The position numbers were made by a program, and so were the translations under genes. This document shows, piece by piece, positions 13,101-28,100 of a DNA stretch of 64,000 nucleotides. The notes beneath the pieces are model-generated. The model was not told where the DNA came from and did no database searches. It saw only the letters and a program-made list of their open reading frames with translations. The DNA lies in contig JAFFSR010000237.1 of NCBI GenBank assembly GCA_017163975.1, positions 1,612,001 to 1,676,000 on the forward strand, read 5' to 3'. Every line of letters starts with the position of its first letter. Position 1 is the stretch's first letter. Origin of the DNA: Anastatus disparis (lineage: Eukaryota > Arthropoda > Insecta > Hymenoptera > Eupelmidae).

Positions 13101-16100
13101 ATGTTTTGATTTAATATATCTACACATAAAAAACTTAATTTACGTTCACTTAAGTTTAAACAATAATGGACGTTTTTATTAGTTGAAATAAAAAATTATC
13201 AATATTGACAGGATTATTATAGTCTGTTTAATAACATAGCATTGATAATTCGAAACAAAAAAAAACTATGTTTGATTAATAAATCATTAAAAATATTCCA
13301 TGAAATAGCTCAAAAGGTATGTATCCGTAAAATACAAAATGATTTTCTATTTATTTCACATCTTTGTAAAGGTAAAAAAGGCTTTTCAAATCGTTTAAAT
13401 TTTATTCAAGCCAAGTGTTTACTGGACCCTCGATATCACATTGTATTATATTCTTTTTGAAGCTAATCGCTTGGATAACAGGTATCCTTTTCAAGAGTAA
13501 CTTTGTTCGCAAGACTCCCTTTTATTGTAGGCTCTATTCATCGAAACACACTGGCGATTTTCAATTCGTGAGAAAAGAAGCTTGAATATTATCAAAAGCT
13601 CGGTATTCACACCTGAGATTCTTAACGATTGTGTAACGTTTATAATACGTTACGTCATTTCCAATAAGGCAAAGTTAACTTTTTCCTGTCGTCATAAAAT
13701 TTTTTCTAGATCAAGTTCAAGGTCGTGGTATGAGTGATGTTTAATTATTATTTTAAATAGAAATTTAAAAAAGATATTTTATACATTGTTAAAAAAGCAT
13801 AAATGGCGTGAAATTGTATGCAATTTTCAACGAAGTTTACACATGAAATTTAATGTTTTGACCATTAAAGTGATAGTAAAGTATATGTGTAGTGAAATAT
13901 ACACTTAAAAGTTAACATTTATCAACATAAATTTAATGCTGAAAAATGAAAGTACTTCCATAGAAAATTATATATTTTTTTAATATTACTGAACTCACCA
14001 TGATTTTGTTGTTTTTTTCTTCTATGACAACCAGTAGTCGTATCAGCTTCCTCTTTTATCTGAGACTCTGCGTAGCGCGCGTCTACTTTACGTTTCATCC
14101 TACAAAAAAATGAGCGTCTTGCACCTGGACACAGTCTCGATACACCTTGCGGCACGTCTGTCTTCACTGGTAGCATTGCTAAAGAAATTTTAATCAGAAT
14201 TATTTATTTGAAGAAAAATTAGTTTGTACTTATGTTATAAAAATTCATGAAATTCAAAATCTATTATTTTAAATCACACCAACAGTTCTCATAGAAATGG
14301 GAGCACTTTTACTAATTGGAAAATCAGCGTTACAATATGAACAATGGCAGTTTTCAATCTAAAATAATTAATAATTTCTACCAGAAAAAGTTAAAATTAT
14401 ATGTAAATTACTATTTTTAATATAGTTTTTCAAACTTCATAATTATTATGAAAAAAATATGAAATAAATAAATAATGAACACTTAATTAAAAAAACAAAT
14501 AAGATAAGATTCACTATAAAATCCTTAAAAAGACTAAAATTTCAAAATTATTTTAACAAATTCCTTCCAATAAATTAAAGAAATGATTTATCAAAAACGT
14601 ACACAAAAAAATACGACGAAAGATCAAAGTCAAGTACACGTACACGGTATGCAGAAAAAAAAATTTTTTCAATACGTTACGTCAGCTGATTAGCCTTATA
14701 ATATATATATGTTCGACGGTAATTATGTAAAATCGGTGACCGTCGCAATGTTAATGAATTCATATATAAGATGTCAACGTTGTAGTAAATGTGTTATGTT
14801 ATAATGTTACGTTTAATAAATGAATGCCACTACTAAATACTCGTGCGACTTCTCATGTTCACGCGATTATTCTTTTATTCATATAATTGATCACGAGATA
14901 GATACAATTATTTGCTTTTTTATTTTTTTTTACTTGAGTTTTTGATAAAATATTATGTAGATATTAGATCTAAAGCTTTTACATGAATTAATTTAAAAGT
15001 CAAACGTATAAATAAATTTTAAAAAAATTCATTATTTTGATTTATTTACGTTTTCTTAGGTTTTAATAAATGTCAAGTTTTAATAAATAAATCAAATCTT
15101 AATTATATTAATAAAAACAATAAAGATAAACTTTTTCTTTAAACTTACAAATGGATTCTTCAATAATCATTAAATTAAAATTTAAACAAATAGTTGGTAT
15201 ATATTTTTTATAACAAAAATTATTCGTGATAAACTTAAAAAGTGTACACGATAACCTTTGATTAAGATTCTTTGAATTATATGTACTTTGTTTACCAGTA
15301 ATGCTTTTTTTATTATCAATATCGAGCAGCGCATTCATTAAGTTCACGGTCGGCTATTAGCTTTAGAATAATTTTTGTATAGGTAAATGATGTACTTTAT
15401 TTTCGAATTTATTATTTTTATCAATAAATACAATATTTCATTTTTTCCCCCAATCATCGATATAATCATGACGTATAAATTGATTTATAAATCATTAAAA
15501 TAACGAGATTAAAATTTAGGATTGAAGAAAAAAATTGAATGACATTAAACGTAAAAATATTTTATCCAACTACAAACTTATCTCAACGTAGTATATACAC
15601 AACAAAGCATTGCAAATACATAATTTTCAAACGAGGAAAACGACGCTTGCAGATAATTGATTTTCCATCTTATTTTCTCTCCTTCTCTCTCTCTACTCAA
15701 GACTCTTTTTTTTACTTGCAATAAAGATTGCGTAAGCGCTCGGCTACGTTATAACGATCTTAGCGCATATCGCGTGATGTAATTTTGCGATCTTTAGTGT
15801 ACTCCAACGTATATATGTATACGGAGTTAAGAAGAAAAAGAGAGAAAGAGATAGGACAGAAAAAAAGAGATAAAATGATAGTGGCGCCGTTATGGATGTC
15901 CTCGATGAACGATGACTCGAGAAGAGTAACTTGAGATAACTTTTATTATTGTTACATATATATTATGCATTATAATTGTTGATGAATCGTTATATATAGC
16001 CGAAGCTTCAATCTATAGCTTCCCGATGACGCGTTGGAAATTAAGATTTTTTATTTTTGTAAAAGAGGTTTCACTTATAGGCTGAACTTATTGAAAGTTA

Positions 16101-19100
16101 TTGGAAATGTTAACGATTTGATTTATCAAGCTTCGGTGATAAATAAAGAAATAAGATTTTTTCAGATATGCCTAATTAAATTGTACTTAATGGCGAATAA
16201 ATATTTTTATAATTTAAAATATATTATTTTCTCCGTAACGCTGATTTTAGAAAATAATACTATTTCCCTATTAAAAAAAAATCAATAAGACATTGAAGCA
16301 TTTACTTACTTTTAGCATCAATCAGTCGTTCGCGTGGACTAAGATCGGACGATGATAATTGTTCCTTAACTTTGGCAACGTCCTTCGGATGTAGAATGTC
16401 GAACCAGCTCTGGCCCAGTAAGTCGCCCTATTTTTTGTTTTCACGAGCATGGAATAGCGGCACGGGAAATAGAAAAAGAAAAAATAACGAAAGAAAAAGA
16501 GTGCTTGTATGTAAGTTGCTTTTTTTATTTCATTTTTTTTTTCTTTTTTGATATTTTGAATTTTTTTTAATGATTATTTAGTTGAGGAAAAATTCTTATT
16601 TTACTAAGCAGACAAAGTAATGAGTTATAATCAGATTTATTTTTTATCATTTGTTTTAAAAATATTATTTTTAATTTAAAAATTTTAATAAAAAACACGT
16701 GGGCTAAAAATTTTGTTAAATAATATGCAAACTATGCTGTCTTAACTTGGACCCTCGGATAGCGAATCCATCGCCCTACCGAGTGAGCCACTGAACACCT
16801 CGATGCTAGAGAAATAGATATTTTGCAAGCTGAAATTAGGAGTTGACAATTGAATATTAAAGTTTCACAATAAAATTTAAAATCTGTTAATTTTTACTTG
16901 AATCAAGTCAACTGATAGTTTACATCTTTTCAATAAAGTCATTCAACTTTCTTTGTAATATAAATAATAGAAATCGAGCCGATCTGTGGCTCAGTCGGTA
17001 GAGCGTTGGGTTCGTAATCTCGAGGTTTCGAGTTCGAATCCCGCTCTCGGCTGAATCATACAAGCACCACTGTACGTTACATGTGCTGCAGTTCACAAAC
17101 GCACTTACGGCTCCGTCGCTGATCAGCATCGCAAAAATAGCATAGCATAAATATAGCAACGAAAAAAAAAAAAAAAAAAATATAGAAATGAAAATTAGTC
17201 GAAGCAATAGCTACACTGTGAAAGTTAATTTGTTTTAACACCTTTTTTTTTAAATTCGAGTAAAAATTTTTTAATCCATCTATTTGCAATGATCGCTTAA
17301 AAAAAGAGCGAAAAAAGTATTACGAAATGCATAAAATCGTAAAAAGGATGTCCGAGTTCAAGGCCATCTTATCGTGTATAATGGCATTTGGATTTCGTAA
17401 TAGTTACAGAATGACGAAACAAGTAAATTGTACCGTGAAAGTGCGAATGTACATATAAACGCGTGGGTGTGGCTTTAAAATCGCCCTTTCTACACTGAAA
17501 ACGGTCAGCTTCAATTCAATTATTTATTTAAATGCACGTCGTTATAAAAAAAGTTAATTATTCTTTTGAATAAACAAGGAATTAACATTTTTCATTATTC
17601 TATTGAGGCGAAATGTTATTTTACCCATTCTAATTATATTTTTCGTGAATAAAAATTTTCCAAATGAAGTTTATTAGAATAGTACTGAAAACTTGTTTTA
17701 AACAAATATTCATAACTCACACGTCAATTTTTTTTTCTTCCACTTGGTATGTTATCTTATCACTTTAATTCTACAATTGAATTGCTTTTTCTTAACTACT
17801 TCTATAAATATTTATTAAAAAAAAAAATTTTTTTTTCAAAATCCAATTAAAATTTCAATACTTCAGTACATTTTTCTCGGAAAACCTATACGCTGAAAAA
17901 AGAAAATGAAAGATTTTGCATAAACTTATTACGTAATACCAGTTTTAAAATGCATCGTTATCAAAATCAAAGATTGATTAGAAAAATTTAAAGTTTCTAT
18001 TCCTTTTTTTTAAAACGAATCAACGGAAAAATAATTTTTAACTTAAATTAATATGTAGAATGAAAATCCATGGAAAAATTTTCAAAATAATAACCGTCGA
18101 ACGCGCAACCATTATCACTTAATTACCGTTTGAACATATAAAATAATCCGAGCGTAGAAAGGGCGGCTGTGGAAAAAATTTGTTCGTATATACATTTTAA
18201 CTTAATACAACTTTTACACGCTTCTATTCATTACTTGGTTACTGGCAACGTTTATAAATGACGTATAGTATTGTACGTACACACAACATGCACATTCCAA
18301 TTGCGGGAAAAATTTTTTCTCCTTTATTATTATTAGTACGTGTATTAGAGGTCGTTTGTATCCGGCATTTTTTTTTTGTTATTTAAAAAAGGAAAAAAGT
18401 TTTTGACTTTCTTGATTTTAAGACAAATTGTTACAATAACAAAAACGTCGTTATTATTATTGCCTGTTTTTATTGAAATTATGTTATTCGTTAATTTGAT
18501 CGTTAGATTTTATATTAATGTAAAGAGTTAATTAGTTGGAAATTTCTTGTACTAATATGAAATTTTATCGAGTTGGATGAAAAAACCAAAATCTAATGAA
18601 TGAATAATCTAAAGATGTCTTTTTTTATAAAAACCAAAACTGATTACATTATCTTAAATTCTCTCGAACGTTTTTTTCAAAAATACATTTGCATGCACGC
18701 AACGAATTATGCAATGAACTTTTTGATAGCGAACAAACATTAATTATCTAAAATAATTTTTGTTTCCTTATAGTTTTTAGATATATTCTGAATTTGACAT
18801 ATTAAATTATTTAAATTTTCAATAGTAAATTTAATATGAAAAACAAGTTTTCCGTAAATCAAGTTATAATAATAAAATCTAAATGTATTTTAATTATGAT
18901 TAAAAAAAATTTTTATGTATAGAATATTGTTTATGATAAAATATAAATAAAAGTGCGATAATGCAAGACACATTTTATTCGTAAGTAAGCTTATTTTGCA
19001 TAATGAGCAGATTTAAAAATGTACGTTTAATCGATAATTGACGGTAACAAGCTTGGGTTATATAATCTGATTACAAGCTCGCGAGAGATACTTTAAATTC

Positions 19101-22100
19101 TATGGTAATTTTATTAAAATTTTGTTTATCCTTACGTGCAAAGTGTCATTTAGTTTGTTCGCAACTTTTTTTTTCTTCAACAAGTGTATTCAGAGATTTG
19201 AAAACAATTTTTTTTGTTTTTGATTGCAATTCTCTCTTTTTGCCAAACAAAATTTAATTGATTTTATTTTGAATCGAGGAAAAATTAGTCTATAAACAAA
19301 TCTAACGTTTTATGAATAATTAACGAAGTTGATTTTTTAAAAATAATTGTAATCACTATAGATTCTTACCTGAGAATAATTAAGCGTTTGCGATACGGAC
19401 TTGGAGACGTATAGTATTCTACCTCGATCACAGCCGACGACGAAAACGAAGCCTTCAGCTGCCTATAACAATGAAGAAGAAAAAAATATGAAGAATTGTG
19501 CGTCGTTTACTATATTTTAAATGCCAACTTATTATTCTTCTATTCACATTATATGCTTTTTTGTACACTTGTCGTCGAAATATCTTTTACTAAGGTTGCT
19601 CTAGAAGAAAAAAAAGTACGTGTACGGAAAAAAGAAAAGAAACCAAATCGACATTGGTTTTATATTGATGTATAATAGAGTAAGCATATGAGCGTACAGG
19701 TAAAAAGTTTCTTTGAATCAAGAGAATGGAATGCATTGAAATGAAAAGTCAAAGAGAGTCAAAAAGAGAAAAGTTGTTTTGCATCGGAACAATTATTCGT
19801 TGCGCAACAAAGTTTTTATTTAAATTTCGAGAAGACAAAAATTAAAAGCTTTTTTTTTTTAATTTTCAACAAAGTCCAATGTTAATATGATGCGTTCATT
19901 TTGAATAAAAACGTTATTAAGCATTGTGGATAATAATTGAATTATATTTATTGTTGAGATCAATCAAATATGCATAATATTAAAAAAAAACAATTTTTTT
20001 ACATAATAAATTTAAATTTTCTTAAAATATAATCTTTGAGATTTTTAATTATTTTTTAATGTACAGTCGACGGTAACATATTCTTTAACTATTCTTTTTC
20101 TACGATTCAAAAATTCCCTAATAAAAATGGGCAGCGATGGTTGTTCAGTGGCTACAGACACTTGGATCACACTCTAATGGACCGGGATTCGATTCAAAGA
20201 AAATTTTCTCAATCATATAGACAAGTTTCACTGGGAAAAAACATATTATGAATTGCGGCATACCAATGAATTTATAGAGAGAACCCACGGCCATTAAAAG
20301 AACAAGAAACAAGACCGAATGAATAAGAATCATCCAATAAGATCCCATGATTTTAAAATCAAAGAAAAAGAACTATAACATAAACTATAAATTACATACA
20401 TAAAATATAAATTATTTTCGAAATCCTAAAAAAAATTCAATCCATACTAATTCAAAATTATCTTGAACCATAAAAACTCCAATTACCGGACTCTATAAAA
20501 ATTCATTAAAATATCTTTCTAACAAATAGCATGAATCAGCATTAAAAATATCGCAACGTTACAATAATTAATTTAGAAGCTAATTACACGTTCAAGTTTA
20601 GCATATTCATTGCTCTTACTTTCCCTATCATTATAACATCATAGTTTATTTATCTCACCCGTGTGCTTTCCATAAATCTAAAGTTAATAATTAATTTGAC
20701 AATGTTAAATTAAGCGTATATACATAATATATACATACACATATGCACATGGAGTGCATTACGTAACATAATATAACACACGTTTACTTTTTTTTGTAGA
20801 TTGCATTAGAGTTTGCGCTCGATTTGTTGTATAGTGGGTACTATAACAAGCTGTATATGTCGCTTGGAATAAATGGTTCAATGTATGTAAAGGTACAAGG
20901 GAGAAAGAGAGAAAATAACCGTGAGAATAATGTATATACAACGGTCGAGTGCAAAATGTTTTGTATTGGCGTATACTACAACGAATCGTTATAAGATTTA
21001 ACCAAAAGCCGATGGGACTTTGATAAGAGGTGTTTTCAGGGAGGCACTATGTACTATTTCCGTGAATAGGTCACTTTGGTACTTATTGCAAGGATTTTTC
21101 TAATGAGATTAATGTTCGCGATTTCTATTTCGGATTACTTTTTAAAGTTGTGCTCTGAAGTTGTTATATTTGAATTTTTTTTTTTTTTTGGAATACAAGA
21201 CAGTATACCACTTTGATTTTTTCGCGATAAACTATCTGTAAGGAAAGTATCGAGGTATTGATAATCAGAATTTTTTTTTAATTTTGGGATATTTTTTATA
21301 TAAAATCATGCAAAATCCCGCTTCTATTCAGTTCAATTTTAGTGGTCTCCAAAATTAAAGACTATTTTTTTTAATTAAAAAATTTTTTTCAAGAAATTTT
21401 AATTTACTTTAAAAGCATATTTAAAAAAAAAATAATTCTAGAAAATTTTAATTCTAACAGCATGAATTTTTCAATTTAATGAAATTATTTTTATAAAGAT
21501 CAAGTGGTTCAAAAATTATAAAAGAATAAATATGAAGACAAACATTAATTTTTAAAATAAATAAAAATTATCCGTATAGTTTTTATCTTTTCATAACTTT
21601 TTAATAAATTAGTTTTTTAAAACATATTTTTTAATTCAAAAGATTTTAATTTTAATTTTAATTTTATTCCAGTAAAAGTCTTGTAGAATTATTTATTTAA
21701 AAACTGTAAAAAAAAATTTTTAACTTTTAAAGAAAATTCAATTTTTTTTTTAAATATAGCACATCCGAAAAATTTTGAAAAATTAAGTGTTAAGATAAAT
21801 GGATACGGCTTTGTTGATAATTTTATATAAGGTAAAGTATCCCGAAGCTAGAAAAATCCGAGTCTCGATACTCTAGCATTATCCTAGTAAGTGATGTAAT
21901 AAATACATAATAATATAATGACATCATAAAATAAAATCCATTCATAAACATTGAGATTTTTACAGATTTCAATTTATATAGTATTTTTTTAACGAGTAAA
22001 TATAAATCTAAAAAAGGTCAGAAAGGGTGGAGTACCAAACGTTCTACATAAATTTTGATACAAAAGTGAATAAAATATCAATTGATCAATGAATTTTTTT

Positions 22101-25100
22101 CGCTATTTTTTTTTCTAAATTCACAATTATTATAGACTACCTACTATACATAATATATTTATATAACATAAACTTTGCCGAGCAACAATATCTCATCGTT
22201 CCATTCAGACTTATAAACAAAACTACACGCCGAGTTGACGTAATAATAAAAACGAGCTAAAAAATTTCTACCCATAAATTCAACAAATCAAGTATATATC
22301 AAAGTATATTACAAGTAAAGAATATATACGTATACACAGAGAGAGAGAAAAGGAAAAGTGGGCATCAGGCGCTTACTTTATAATACTATATAAAAGGTAT
22401 GCAAAAGTTAGGTGCACATGCGGGTGTGGCTTTGTGCATGTATACATATATATAAAATGTCCATATACAATCAGTGGCCCGTGAAAGCTACTACAAGGAT
22501 TAAAGGAATCGAAATGCTGAAAGTTGCCTGTATGACGATTGCCAGCGAGAGCGAAGGAGAAAGAGAGCGCGTTAGGTGTTGATAAGGATAATGTTTGTAT
22601 TTAGGAAGTTTTGTAACTTTTCAAAGGAAATAGGTTAAAATGGAGTTTTAAAGTGGCGAAATTAAAGTCATATCAGAAATATCAATCTTTGAGATAGCTA
22701 GTTATAATATTGAAAACTTTATTGAATTTTATTGAAAAGTACGGGATTAAAAATGGCTTTACATTTTATATAAATAAATGAATAAACATGTCTTTGTGAT
22801 TGAAAATTAATGTTTAGAATGCAGAAAAATAAGTGTTTAAAATGATTTTTTAATAATTAAATAATTGATAAATCAATACTATTTGTAACGGCGACAAGTG
22901 AAATTTCAAAATTTAAATTCAGAGCAAATATTATTTTCAAAGATTATTAAAAAAAGATAATTTTGTAATTTATAGTATATAAATAATATAAAAATACCAA
23001 TTTCCTTAAAATCAAACTTTTCTCCATACCCATACTTTCCTTTAAAATAAATCAATTTACTGAACCTACACACCGAGCGTGTATACAATGTGTAATCGTT
23101 CGTTATAAACATAATATTCGCTCTCTCAGCGAAAGTATAAAGGCACGTCATATGCATGCAAACGTACATACGGAAGCCTTGAAAGACATTGCATTGTTTG
23201 GGATACACTTTTTTTTCATTTCTTCACTTTTTCATTCTGATAAATATTGTCTGTCTTTGTACGATAAAAAGTATGAGTATCGACGCTCGTTTACTTTTCT
23301 CTTTTTTTTTATTCGCTCTCTATTATTCAAGAAATTTTTAATTCTTGATTCTGTTTCGTTTCTTATGTTTCGGGAAAAAAATTTTACTGTCGGTAAAGTT
23401 ATCGTTTATTTTTTAACGTAATTATGTCACAACTCCTTTTTTCGTCGATATAATAGAAAAATAACTGTTATGTCAAAGTATTGATAACGAACAATAAGGA
23501 AATTTTCTTTACTTTTTCGTTCATTCATTTATTATTCCAAACTCACTTTCATTGTTTATATCATTTAAAATTCAACGTTTCACTTAACAAATGCAAAGCC
23601 CAACACTCGGACTCAATATTATATCACTTGGTAATAATTAATGATTGTCCAATGATACGGATTTGGAATTCAGCAATATTACCTTTTTAAACAATGTTAT
23701 TTATCGCATTCATACATGACACGTAGCGTACTGAATATTATTTTCTTAAAAAAAAAGTTGAATAAAAAAAAATTATTAATATCCGTTATATATACCAGTG
23801 CTATTGAAATCCGTTCGAGTAAATACGATATTACAAAAGTACGCTGTGAAAAAAATACACAACGCCATAATTTGCCTCAACCAATATCTACAATACAAGT
23901 TCAGCTCGATTCTCCATCACAACAAAGACTAATAAAGAAAATTTAATACTTTTAATATTTGATTTCTTCTATCTCTTATCGACACCACAAGCGTATAATA
24001 TAAAAATTCCATATACATGTGTCTGTGTATATATATAATTATAAAGCGTGTACATATTACCTATAGGTCACGACAATGAAAAATTCAATGGGTTACACGT
24101 ATACGTGTATTTATATACATTTAAGAGTTCGGAATTTCTAAGTAAATTAATCTTAAGCTGCGAGTGCAGCGCAACTTTCGCGCGCGTAATGATACTTAGG
24201 CGCACGTATATAGTGCAGGAGAGAGAACGCGCGCTTTAGATAAGAGAGCCAGCGTTTTATTTTTCTTATCTTGTTAAGCGCTTGGAAAATGGATCTTAAA
24301 GGAGAGCTTGAGAGAAGTAAAGGTTTATTTATTTTATTTTTTTCGTTCTAAACCTACTGTGACCGGCTCTGTATAATTGATCGTTTATGAAATGGTCATT
24401 TTGAAGGATAATGGTGTTGTACCTGTTTATCGAACTTTATTTTTTCTATGGAAAAGGCGTTCTTTATGTTGATATTAGAATTTAATGAACCATTGTTTAT
24501 TGTTACAAAAAAATTGTTGGGTTATTTGTAAAATTAAAGGTTCTGTGTAAAGGTATTGATTTTAAAGTTTTTAATTTGCAAAGTTTTAAAGAAAAATTCT
24601 TGGGAATTTTCGTTGCATAATTTTCAATAAATTATTTTCTCGGAATTTCACTTTGTTGTTTCTTTGAAAATTTCGCTAAAAAATTTGTAATTGTACTTTT
24701 ATTTTAAAAAATGAAAAAAATTATACGAAAAATGCATCTAAAAAAGTTAAATTGACTTTGATCTTTTGCGCTTGTAATTTATATTAATATGTGTTAGAGA
24801 GAAAGAACACTACCGCATGACTTTTATATTATATACCACACTTTCTATGGTACTATTCCGAGCTTAATCATTTCTGTTATCAAAAATAAAAATAATTATC
24901 CTTTCATTTTTCCACCAAAGATTATTTAGCATTGAATAAATTGCATTTGATACAAAAACAAAAATCTCAAATATAGCCTCTGGTTCTTGAAATATAAACA
25001 TTAACAGGTTGAACGTTATGTGACCTATATTTGGTATTAAACAAACCTGTTTATTTTCTTTAGGCAACTAATACTTTAAAAGTGATTTTAAGTTTATTAC

Positions 25101-28100
25101 TTTTTCTTAAATCTTGAATTTATCAGAGCAATTATGCATGTATTCTAAAATATTATTGCCAAGTTTTAAGCATAAATGCCATTTTCGCCGTAGAAGTTTA
25201 TGTTAAATTTTTATATTTGTATGATCCTTTTTCTCATTAATTTGGTCAGTGACTTTGTATTTTAAAAATTGCTAAATAAAATAACATACCTGTAATATGA
25301 GAGTCTTAAGCTCTTGGTCACTTAAAAATGCAGGTTTGTAATGGCCTTCTGTATAAGATGTGACAGCGCCCAGTATTGTTTTGAGATGCTGCACAGCCAT
25401 ACGCAATACTGTAAGCTTATCAAGTTTACGTGACATCGCATGACACATCGGTATTATCGCTGATAATTCGGTAATATAAGTATTCATCTTGTCGCGTCTA
25501 CGTTTTTCGATTTCGCTGTGATTTTGCCTGTTGAACAAAAAGAAAAATAATTTATTTTCAAATTTACGGTGTTGAATAAATTGTCATTTCATAATTTTAT
25601 TAATTAAAGAATTTATTTAATAACATTCCGACTGAGCCACTGAAGATCTTTCACTTTAAAAATTTTAAAGAGGGTGATTATAAAAGGAGAGAATTTAAAA
25701 GCGAAATTGTCATAGCGATTAATTTAATCTAAAATATGCCGTCATTTGATTTTGTGTAATGCAAAATATCAATTTTTATCAATAGTAACTGTAAGTGATA
25801 GAGAATAATTTAAAAGTTATTTTGTTCCCTAGATAATATAAATATTATCAATTCTATTCAGTTTGTTATCACTCGAAGAAAGTTACATTCTATTCTTTGG
25901 GAACACTATTTATTTCTACTTATTTTTTCATAGATCGTAATTACCTTTATTCCATTTTTCGAGTTAATAAAATAGCGATTGTAATTAAGCTGGAGATAGA
26001 AAAAATTTAATTACAAAAACTATCAAATATAGTCATCCAAAAAAAATTATTTGATTTTAAAAAAATAATTAAATGCACCAATTAGTATCACAATAAAATA
26101 CATTATAAATAAATGATAACAATAAATCATTCGAAAAAAAAAACAATATCCTATCTCAATTTTCTATCATAAAAAAATTAATCAACCCTATCATAAATTA
26201 TATTAATTTAATCATAGATTTCCGAATTCACTAGTTACTTAAAAAAAGAAAAGAAAAATTTCATAAGCTTTATTTTGTAATAAGCTGGGAAACGTTGATG
26301 ACGGAAGAAGTGCATTACAAGCGCATAATTAATAGAGGAGTTAAGTAAAGAAGCCTCACACAGTGTGTGAATGTATGTGGGCATCAAGGTGGGGTCAAGG
26401 TCACTTGGTGTACGTATATATAGATGCATTACGATTCATTGACGCGTCTTTAATGCAAAATTAAACGCCAAGTCAAAGAGAAGAATTTTTCTTTTCGCTC
26501 TGTTTAAGCGTTTTATGGAATATTTTGTTTGCGGAATTTAATACAGAAAAGTTTAAATGAAAGAAATAAACAGTTTTTTCAAAGTATAACAGTGAAAAAT
26601 TTGAAAAATTTAGTTGACTTTATATTAAAACAAAAATTTACTCCAACTGATTAAACATGCACACTTTAATATTTTGAAAAAATTGTTATTTCAACAAATA
26701 TTTATAACATTGTAACTTTATTTGATGAGTTAAAATAGTTTCCAGTGAATCTCGTTTGATTCAACTTTTATATTGCGCAATAAGTATACATTAAGCTTTT
26801 GTTTTGAACACGTAATTTTCAAGATATCATAATTTATTTTTTTTTTTCACGTCAACGATAAAAACATTGATAGTCGTATTGGATAAATTTAAGTGGAATC
26901 AGGAAAATGTTTAATCTCACTATGATGAATATGATTCTATTGCTTGTCAATAAAAACTTATTTATTCGTATGGATATTTATCGATTTTCCACGAGCTGTG
27001 TTTTATCAATCGCATTTATTTGCGAGACATCAGAATTTTTTGTTTCGGAAGAGTTGAACTTTCTTTTTTAAGATGGATAAGAATTTGTACTTTTTTGTAA
27101 ATTTACTTATGATTATTCATTCCTGAGATAACTTGCTGATAAGAAAAAGAAAATTTATTTTTAAAAAAATATCATAAGAGGACGTGAGATGGGTGTCAAT
27201 ATAATCGAACATCTAAAATCATTATTTCGCAACTACTTACGAAAATTTTTTAATCTCATTTGAACCTTACATAAAATTTAGTTTTTTTAAAATATTGTGA
27301 ATTGATAATAACGTTAGTTGTTTATGAACTAATAAAAAGTAAATATTAACTTACTTTTTACTGTCGTCGTTTGATCTAACTGATTTGGCATCGTCTCCTT
27401 GATCGTCCATTAAATCACTGCCATCACTAAAACAAAAAAAAATTAACTTCTTTAACAAAAAAAATTTCCTTTGTAGCTATAATAATAAACTTTAAAAAAA
27501 TGCATTCTGTTATTATTTCAATTTTTTTTAAAAAGTTTATAAAAAATTCCAAGTACAAGAAAAAAATTTATCTTAAAAAAAATATCCAAGTGTTTCTTAG
27601 TAATTAGCTAATCCTTACTGTACTAGAGTTTAAAAAAAAAGGTCAGAAATAATAATAACAATAACAACAAATCAAAAGATCGTTTATCTATTGAAAAGAT
27701 TTCTTAACCTTTTACTCCAATTAAAAGTAAAAAAAATATCGAGTTTAAAACCAATACAATACATAAGACTGTCACAACTGTAAGAAAATTTAAATCACGT
27801 TCTATTGCAAACTCCACCCTTTTTATTTATCCAAAGCCAAAGTCCATTTGTTCAAAACAAAAGGCCCAAAACAAACAATAGTTTCAAAACGACAGAACCA
27901 CTTGCCGCGCGCATATAAAACCCGTTCGTTGTATATTATATCAAAAGCGATTTGTTACGTTATCACGTCAAAAACGCGTTAACAAGAAAAACAGAAGAAA
28001 AAATATCAAGAATAAGAGTAAAAGAGAGAACGAGCGAGACGGAGATGATGTTTATGAATAATGCAAAGGAGAGAAAGAAATAGAACAGAAATGCCAATTG

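Larger units (their letters stand above)
16428..19369. other. cycle intron with two opposed SINE copies
   Basis: It contains a SINE fragment on the - strand (16747-16806) and a full copy on the + strand (16976-17181), otherwise AT-rich sequence. A palindromic TTACGTAA occurs near 17929-17936. Confidence 0.5.

Noticed and set aside
16976..17050. Functional tRNA gene
   Set aside because: The A and B boxes are good, but acceptor-stem pairing is poor, and the same head is fused to a common body and poly-A tail at many sites. It is a SINE, not a tRNA gene.
16920..17207. Open frames across SINE copies (for example 16920-17207, 56397-56585, 61376-61600)
   Set aside because: These frames repeat at each SINE copy and reflect the repeat sequence, not protein genes.
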